A stretch of 64,000 bases of DNA from Isoetes taiwanensis (taxonomy: Eukaryota > Streptophyta > Lycopodiopsida > Isoetales > Isoetaceae). A program made the position numbers and the translations under genes. The stretch is taken from contig JAJEKV010000065.1 in NCBI GenBank assembly GCA_021234155.1, positions 4,583,594-4,647,593 of the forward strand. Direction: 5' to 3'. The notes beneath the pieces were generated by a model. The model did not search any database, was not told the DNA's origin, and saw only the letters and a list, made by a program, of their open reading frames with translations. Shown here in pieces: positions 57,601-64,000 of the stretch (positions within the stretch are counted from its first letter, which is position 1; each line of letters begins with the position of its first letter).

Positions 57601-57639
57601 CATTCTTAGTTTGAAACATGTTGAGCTGATATAACTAGA

Positions 57640-58205
57640 ATGCATGAAACCAATCACAATTATGTACTGCCACAACATATTGAAAGCATGTTCAAGAAGT
57701 GGATCTATAGAGCAGGGAAGGATTATTCATGGGCATATTATGAACTGTGGAGTTTATTCTGACATTATGATTGGCAATAACCTTATTGATATGTATGGAA
57801 AATGTGGCCCTCTACAAGAGGCATGTAAAGTTTCCAGCAAACAGCAGCAGGATATTGCGGCAACGATAACATCGTGTATTTGTGATGGCAAAGGCTCGCC
57901 CTCTTGCTGTTGATTATTTTCAAGAGTTGCAAGAGGAAGGATTCAAAATAGATCTGAATGTATTTCTAAGCATTCTGAAAGGATGTGTCAGCATACAAAT
58001 CATAGAGCATGGTAGGCTTATTCATGACCTTCTTATTAGTAGAGGACGACATACTGATGTGGCATTGCAAAATGCCATAATGGATATGTATGCTATGTGT
58101 AGGAGCCTGAAGGAAGCAGGTAGCATTCTATGTAATGTCTTAAACTGGGATTTTTTTTGTGATATGGAGTATAGTGATCTCAGGGTATGCCAAGAGTCAT
58201 GAAAC
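57640..58205 (+). pseudogene. PPR fragment in the spacer of the inverted repeat
   Basis: Plus-strand frames encode YCHNILKACSRSGSIEQGRI, IMIGNNLIDMYGKCGPLQEA, then, after a one-base shift, LAVDYFQELQEEGFKIDLNV, FLSILKGCVSIQIIEHGRLI and LQNAIMDMYAMCRSLKEAG. These are consecutive P-, L- and S-type PPR motifs of a fern-like DMYxKCG family. A frameshift near 57880 and a stop at 58200 break it. Confidence 0.8.
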
Positions 58206-58429
58206 CCAACATACTTTTGACTGCTCTGAAGAAATAGTTTTGGAAGTCATAATGCCAAACAAAGTCACATAGCTGAGCATCCTTCATGCTCATGCAATGT
58301 AAAACGTAAAATCTTTTTTCACAGTTGGAATTTTAAATTCCAACTTTCTTCAGACCTTGTCTTTGGGGAATGCACTTGTGGATATGCACATAAAGTATAT
58401 GTACATAAAGGGAGCTCATGAACTTGTAT

Positions 58430-59810
58430 CAAAGCCAGATGAAGACGTAGTTTCCTAGACTGCATTGATTGCTGGACATGCACAACACAACAATATTGCA
58501 TATGCCATGCATTATCTTATGTGCATAGAACAAAGAGGTATTCGAGCAACTGTAGTTTCCTGGACTGCAATTATTGGAGAATGTGCTGAATACATGGAAG
58601 ATTTTTTGGCTCTTGAATTATCTACGAGGATGTAAAAGGTAGATATAAGGTCAAACAAAATGGCATTTCTCACTACTTTGAACGTTTGTAGCAGCATTGC
58701 CGAATTGGGAAAGTTGAAGTTGGTGAATCTGATGTTATGTTGTGATGGGAAATTCAACTTGTTGATATGTATTAGTGGAGGCAATGCAAGTCTTTGAAAA
58801 TTAGCAAATCAGACCATTGCTTTCTGGACTGTGATGATTGCTATATTTGTCCATCATGGTAATGCTGGATTGGTTGTGCAGTGCTTTCAAGATATGGAAT
58901 GAACGGCACCAATCCAAATGAAGTATCATTCATTTGTGTTCCTATTGGCTAATTAAGGACAATGATATTTCAGGTATATGACAGGAACCCTTGGCTTGAG
59001 ACCAATTACAAATCATTACAGCTATGTGATAGACCTTCTAAATCGAGCAAGAAAGTTCAAAGAAGCAAAAGATATGCGTCACTTCATACAGTTTAAAGAT
59101 ATGCGTCACTTCATACAGTTTAAATATGCAGAATGCATGGCAATGTCAACCTGATGTTCTGTCTTTACCTGATAATTTAAAGTATTTAATCTTCTTTAAC
59201 TTCTCTATTTAGTTTAGGTTATACAAGTAGACCCGTGCATCTCCATCTTGTAGTTCTAGTTAGTATCTTAGAGGATTGTACATATAAGACTAACCTGACA
59301 TAGGAGGTGAAATTTATTGCACTGAAGGAACATGCTACAGAAAATAATTTTTGAGATTAGACTTGGATTTCTAGAGTTCTTGATCAATGTGGCTAGATTA
59401 AAATTCACTAAGAATTCCAATCCATTGCTATATAGAATTATTTCATACAAGACATTTATCGTGGCGGCCAAGGCTCCGGACCGCCATAGCCAGTTCCGGC
59501 GGCATGCTGCGCTAAACCTACAGACAGTCGTCGCCTTTTTTGCACCAAAAGATGGGTAAGCTTCAGTCCTTACGATTTCCAAGGAAGCTTCTCTTGCCTA
59601 TCTCTTATTTCTCTGCATGTTTTCTATCCACCACCATAGCAACTGCCGAACGCCATACTATAATGCAATGGTATCAGCACTGGATGGAAAGGATTTTTTC
59701 CAATAAAAACATGGCAGAATAACATGAAAATAGATTGCGGCGCGAAGATATTAGGAAGGGACAAAAAAAAGAAAAAAAACCAAACTGTTTTATATAGAAT
59801 TATTTCATAT
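58430..59810 (+). pseudogene. PPR pseudogene, right arm of the inverted repeat
   Basis: Plus-strand sense. It has ALIAGHAQHNNIAYAMHYL, VVSWTAIIGECAEYMEDFLA, NKMAFLTTLNVCSSIAELGK, FWTVMIAIFVHHGNAGLVVQ and GLRPITNHYSYVIDLLNRAR, broken by stops. A 28-bp segment encoding DMRHFIQFK is duplicated in tandem at about 59070-59125. From about 58510 to 59810 it is the inverted counterpart of 56100-57385. Confidence 0.75.
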
Positions 59811-60199
59811 AACAATAAATGCGTGGTACATATAACGTAACGATTTCATTGTCAGGGAAATTATCTTCCCCATTCCAACTGTGTGCCAATGAGGAAAAAT
59901 ATTTATTGCCCCGATTCCAATTGGGTGCAGTTGATTGAAATGAAAAATGTTTGAACACTTGGAGGCAATGCATTGGTCATTTTGCATTTTTGTATTGAAG
60001 CCCTTGATTGAGAGAATATTTCGTATTATATTCCAAGTCAAAGGCTATTAAGTTTTTAAGAATAAAAGAGCATGCAAGTATCAATGGGTGCAAAACACAT
60101 AATTCAAAATACAGTCGATGCATCAAAGCTCTAAAAAAATTCATGCCAATGGAACAAGAGTTTGGGATGAAGCAGCATGCACTGCCATGCTCATAATCA

Positions 60200-60761
60200 C
60201 ATCATAGAGGAGCGACACCTGTTGGAAGTGAAGGAAAGAAGAGAAGACCTGAGCGAAAAACTGAAAGAAGTTATGAAGATTGAATCGAGCAATCCCAAAG
60301 GCCAAAAAATTTGTGAGGTATAGCAGAAAGAAAATCGGATGCTGTAAATGAAATGGCACCGCTAGAAAATCTACAGACGGGTCTACTACGCCTGCCTTGC
60401 TTGCTAAATTCTCTTTTTGCTACCTAAATCTCCTACCTTGCTACTTCAGCTATGACTTCTACCCTAAGCCTTAGAAAAACATTGGGTTGACGGAATGGAA
60501 CCTCCAGGTTCATTGGCCTCACCAGAGCCCTCACTCATTGGCCCCTGCACAAGCCATAGAATTGCAGATGATATACGCCAAGGACATGAGAAAAGGCTTT
60601 GAGCCTTTTTGGGCTACGTGGGCCTTTGAGCCTTTGGTCCAAAGGAGGACCAAAGGGGCGTGCATGCTATATAGTTGCTCAAAGGAGAGCTCTAGGGCAG
60701 CTGTGTTTTGACTGAGAGTTCGTGGTTGAGTGGTGAGATATCGTGCTACGTCAAAAGTCCA
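60200..60761 (+). mobile_element. Probable 5' LTR of the Ty3/gypsy element
   Basis: Sequence directly before the primer-binding site contains a TATA box (GCTATATAGTTGC at about 60668) and ends ..AAAGTCCA, a CA terminus at 60760-60761. The left boundary is a guess because no second copy lies in the window. It includes AGCCTTTTTGGG / AGCCTTTGGTCC short repeats. Confidence 0.4.
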
Positions 60762-60767
60762 TTTTAG

Positions 60768-60780
60768 TGGTATTAGAGCA
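60768..60780 (+). other. Primer-binding site (initiator tRNA-Met type)
   Basis: TGGTATTAGAGCA, one change from the common plant TGGTATCAGAGC site, positioned just before the gag remnant. Confidence 0.65.
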
Positions 60781-60789
60781 ACAAGTTTC

Positions 60790-61310
60790 GATGCTCAGTT
60801 CTTTTGCCAATGTTAACTTTGAAGGCGAGAAACTCAAGGAGAAACCTTTTGAGTTGGAGAATGATAATTCGCTCATGAGAGAAAAACTTGCTGCTACCAA
60901 GGCTTGAATTGCTGAGTTGCAAGAACTGGATTCTCTGAGAGCGCAGGTGGCGCAGTTGCAGCAAGCTGCAGGGCGTCCACTGGGGCGAATATTTGAAGAT
61001 GTGCATGGTGTTTATGTTTTCATTTTCTTTGATGACATATTAGTTTTTAGTAAGTTTGAGGAAGACCATTACTTGCATTTGCGAGAGGTTTTTCTTCGGT
61101 TAAGGGAGGAGTCTATTACTTTTAATCCTAAGAAAAGTGTCTTTTCTAATCGAAAATTGAATATTTGGTCATATTGTTTGTGCTGAGGGTGGTCTTAAAG
61201 TGGATCCCAATAAGGTACAAGCAATTGTCGATTGGCCAATACCTACTTCGGTTGCTGCATTGCGTTCCTTTTTGGGCTTATGCAGCTATTATAGGAAGTT
61301 TGTCTAGAAT
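60790..61310 (+). pseudogene. Gag coiled coil joined to RT palm
   Basis: A Glu/Lys/Leu heptad-like stretch (KPFELENDNSLMREKLAAT, LQELDSLRAQVAQLQQAAG) is followed, at about 60975, by RIFEDVHGVYVFIFFDDILV, which contains the RT catalytic FxDD (FFDD). A frameshift near 61150 leads to [20 protein letters not shown] and [15 protein letters not shown], the standard gypsy RT thumb/connection motifs. The join reflects deletion of gag end, protease and RT fingers. Confidence 0.8.
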
Positions 61311-61399
61311 TTTCCTCGTTTAGCTTCAAATCTATATTTGTTGCTACGAAAAGATGTTCCTTTCCAATGGAATCACAATCATCAGTTCGTTTCCAAGTT

Positions 61400-61793
61400 T
61401 TAAAGGATGCCATGGTGAATCCTCCTATTCTGCGTTTGCCAAAGTTTGGTCCACCTTACATGTTATGTGTTGATGGAAGTGGTATGGCTTTGGGAGCAGT
61501 TTTGATGGAGGATGGCCATCCTATTTCTTAAGTTTTTTTATACGGAAAGTAGATATAGTGTTTATGATAAAGAATTTCTAGCTGTGATTCATAATTTGAA
61601 AGTGTGGCGACACTATCTTTTAGGGTCAACGATTCATAATATTTTGACTGGCCACCAAAGCATTAGGCACAGTGTCTTACAGAAAACATTATCGAAAAGG
61701 CAATTGAAATGGGTTGCTTTCATACAACAATATGTTTTCTCGGCGGACTATCGTCCCAGTAAAGAGAATGTTGTGGCAGATGCTTTAAGTTGA
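61400..61793 (+). pseudogene. RNase H domain of the gypsy element
   Basis: LCVDGSGMALGAVLMEDGHP supplies the first RNase H Asp motif. After a stop, YSVYDKEFLAVIHNLKVWRH gives the Glu motif, and FSADYRPSKENVVADALS the final Asp. Normally 'TDHQSL' precedes the last block; here it is TGHQSI, so an active-site Asp is replaced by Gly. Confidence 0.8.
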
Positions 61794-61799
61794 CGTTAT

Positions 61800-62665
61800 G
61801 CAGTTTGTTCTCTTTCTATAGCGCAATCCAACCATTTGGAGGAAATGAAGCCATTGTATGCCACTGGCCATGATTATACGAATATTTGGTTATTGGCTCA
61901 AAGTGGCAATGCATATAAATATAAGATCATTAATGGGTTCTTATATAAAGGTTCAAAGCTATGCATTGTTCGTGACTTTAGATCACTTATTCTTAGAGAG
62001 GTCCATGATGCACCTACTGCGAGTCGTCGTGGCATGGGGGCGACTTTAGCAAAGCTTCACCATACTTTATTTGGCCTGGATTGCGGAGAAATGTCTTGGT
62101 TCATATTCGTCATTGTGTCACTTGCCAACGGATAAAGAAAGCGAACAAGAAACCTCATGGTGTTCCTTTATCCTTGCCTATTTCGGAAGCAAAGTGGGAG
62201 CAGATCACTATGGATTTCATTGTTGATCTTCCCGCAAGTTCTCGCAAGAATATTGTCATTTGGACGGTTGTTGATTGTTTAGCTAAGCAAGCACATTTTA
62301 TTCCTTGTTCGGATAAGTTGACAGCTTATAGTGCGGCTACACTTTTTATCAAAGAGATATTTAGGCTACATGGTTGCCTAAGATTATTCTATCTGATCGT
62401 GATAAAGTCTACCAGTAAATTCTGGAAGGCATTGTTTATGCAATTGGGAATGGAATTAAGGTTCTCCACTGCTTTTAACCTAGAAACTGATGGACAATCC
62501 GAGGTGGTAAATAAAGTTATTTGCTCCATCTTAAGGGGTTTGTCAATGAACATCAAGGTCATTAGGAAGAGTATTTGCCTATTGCTGAATTTGTGTACAA
62601 CAACACCTATCGGTCTATCTATCAAGAAATTGTTTGGCATTAGTTTTGTTGGAGTCATGACTTAG
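61800..62665 (+). pseudogene. Integrase of the gypsy element
   Basis: A zinc-binding HHCC region (AKLHHTLF, HIRHCVTCQRIKK) is followed by the DDE core: ITMDFIVDLPASSRKN gives the first Asp, LSDRDKVY (in a shifted frame near 62390) the second, and TDGQSEVVNK the Glu. Frame changes near 62075 and 62380 disable it. No chromodomain was seen. Confidence 0.8.
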
Positions 62666-63880
62666 TCATACTATGTCTGGCGCTGGAGGACCTCTTACCA
62701 TGGAATCATAGCAGTGAGTAGCATCCCTGCCAGGAGAACCACACCACTGTCACAGAGTACAAGAATACCATAGAGAAATACAGATGAACATGAGCATATC
62801 GGAGCAACCCAGGACATCGAACCTGAAAGCCCGATCCCTAAGGATCCAAGAACATATACAAAGACAACGATTGTGCAACGACACGAGCGATAACATGTGA
62901 TGTTCATTACCTTATATAATATACTAGAAACGTGTGCCCGAAAAAAACTAATTTTTTTACAAAGACAAACTTGCAAGATTCAAACATAGGAATGGCTCAA
63001 AGCTTACAACTCAATTTGCATAAAAACAAGATAAAGCTCAATGGGGAGTATTCAATTCACCTCTGCAAAGTAAGAGGCCGTAGACGAAATTTTGCCAATT
63101 ACGTAAACACCAGGCTCCATAACGTTCATTTTCCTCTATTTTTCGTGTTCCCTGATGTAATCTTACAGTAGAAACATCACCTACCTGCTAAAAAACCCAG
63201 CTGGTTGCAAAGTGGATAGCCTCAGAATGCTTGAAACCCTGGACTGGCATTTGTGCAAAGGTGCTTAAGAAAAAAAGTATGTGTAAGAAAAACTGTAGAG
63301 GCATTTCTTTGAGGGAGTTCTGAGTACATGCATCTTGTTGCATCATGGATAAAACAACGAAGATTAACAGTCCAAATTCGCTAGATTGAAATCCAAAAAA
63401 ACGAAGTCTGAGGTTCAATTCTTCATATCGAAGCCCCATTTGTATTGCCTCCAGAAGATGAATTTACAGGACTCCAAAATGCAAAATTCGCAGCTTAAAG
63501 GGAGCTTACATATGGTGGCTCCTATCTTGAACTTATGAAACGGCAGTTGAACCTGTTAAAGAAAAACGTAGAAGATTTAATAATCAATGAGCTACGGCCT
63601 TATGACGGGGTGAAAATGAAGTTACCTTTGTAATCGGTCGTGGCACAGTCATGATCGTTAGCTATTTTACGAATGGAATCACCAACGGTTGGGATTATGC
63701 CACATGAGCCGGCATGTGGCAAAGAAAACGCCTACGTCATGGGTAATAACGTGGGACATCCAACGGCCAGGATCTAAAATGACCCAAGGATCTACGGGTC
63801 AAAATTAACAATCAACTAGGGTACCACTAGCCTAGAAAGGGGAATTGCATGCGTGCAGAAATTGGACGTATAGCATGGGA
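62666..63880. other. Intergenic, nothing recognised
   Basis: Mixed sequence with short open frames on both strands (62695-62976, 62932-63171, 63188-63439) that show no domain. Confidence 0.4.
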
Positions 63881-63886
63881 GGGCGC

Positions 63887-63892
63887 CACGTG
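63887..63892. promoter_or_regulatory. G-box (CACGTG)
   Basis: GCGCCACGTGTC is a full ABRE/G-box core, 72 bp upstream of the candidate start codon at 63964. Two further ACGT cores (AACGTGGG near 63748, TACGTCAT near 63732) lie upstream. Confidence 0.4.
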
Positions 63893-63963
63893 TCTAGAAG
63901 GGGGCACCGCCTAGGGAAGCAGAGGCCCGTAGTATTCCCTCTTCTTCCTGATTCATCTTCTTC

Positions 63964-64000
63964 ATGGCCCATAATCTAAATCGATCTAGCTCTCGAAATC
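63964..64000 (+). CDS. Possible gene start, cut by the window edge
   Basis: A pyrimidine-rich leader (CCTCTTCTTCCTGATTCATC) ends in TTC ATG GCC, a good plant initiation context. The open frame MAHNLNRSSSRN continues out of the window. With the upstream G-box this may be a real 5' end, but only twelve codons are visible. Confidence 0.25.
   Translation, partial: MAHNLNRSSSRN

Larger units (their letters stand above)
60781..62665 (+). mobile_element. Ty3/gypsy retrotransposon, internally deleted and frameshifted
   Basis: Order seen: gag N-terminus, RT palm, RNase H, integrase, the pol order of Ty3/gypsy (integrase last). The middle of gag, the protease and the N-terminal half of RT are missing. 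No 3' LTR matching the 5' side was found before 64 kb. Confidence 0.85.

Noticed and set aside
62695-63439. Three short frames after the integrase as a possible env-like or host gene
   Set aside because: No signal peptide plus transmembrane arrangement, no splice context and no recognised motif.
63850-63985. A 45-codon minus-strand frame starting MGHEEDESGRRG
   Set aside because: Short and overlaps a more promoter-like plus-strand context with a G-box and pyrimidine-rich leader.

Overview
The window looks like nuclear DNA of a land plant with a large, repeat-rich genome, most likely a fern or another seed-free vascular plant; the species cannot be named. It is AT-rich and sparsely genic. Genes have canonical GT..AG introns, short tandem duplications are frequent, and degraded pentatricopeptide-repeat (PPR) fragments of the 'DMYxKCG' type occur at five places. 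Such PPR expansion is typical of plants with heavy organellar RNA editing. One block (about 49.2-54.7 kb) is strikingly GC-rich and is a decayed non-LTR retrotransposon.

Layout. 0-9 kb: a degenerate GAATCT array, unidentified minus-strand exons (1.9 and 3.5-3.8 kb), a SINE-like unit, a near-perfect 55-bp hairpin and several tandem duplications. 10.0-11.9 kb: the best multi-exon gene, a six-exon ankyrin-BTB protein on the minus strand. 12.4-15.7 kb: unidentified minus-strand exons, three stem-compensated hairpin repeats and a duplicated palindrome-bearing repeat. 15.9-22.3 kb: a T-poor plus strand (pyrimidine-rich minus strand) bracketed by two direct copies of a TATA-containing promoter-like module and carrying an array of CACC/GGTG micro-palindromes. 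23.1-23.9 kb: an antisense PPR relic. 24.07-24.84 kb: an LTR with an adjoining primer-binding site; an inverted copy lies at 32.86-33.63 kb. 27.8 kb: an intact single-exon mitochondrial ribosomal protein uL6 gene. 29-30.6 kb: a PPR pseudogene. 36.5-37.2 kb: a foldback element with 193-bp arms. 37.7 and 38.3 kb: two LINE 3' ends with pentanucleotide tails. 43.0-44.8 kb: a NOT4-type RING exon and a broken LRR-malectin receptor kinase invaded by an antisense PPR piece. 48.3-49.0 kb: a small Cys-rich (PLATZ-like) gene. 49.2-54.7 kb: the GC-rich LINE, with tandem 5' monomers, ORF1, endonuclease, reverse transcriptase and a tetranucleotide tail. 55.4-59.8 kb: a divergent histone H3 (possibly CENH3) fragment fused to a large PPR inverted repeat. 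60.8-62.7 kb: an internally deleted Ty3/gypsy element. 63.9 kb: a possible gene start at the right edge.

Only the ankyrin-BTB gene and uL6m look intact and functional. The rest is mainly a record of transposition, short duplication and PPR turnover. The most unusual items are the H3-like/PPR chimera with its inverted repeat, the hairpin families whose stems vary but stay paired, and the shared 3' ends of three LINE copies that finish in three different microsatellites.
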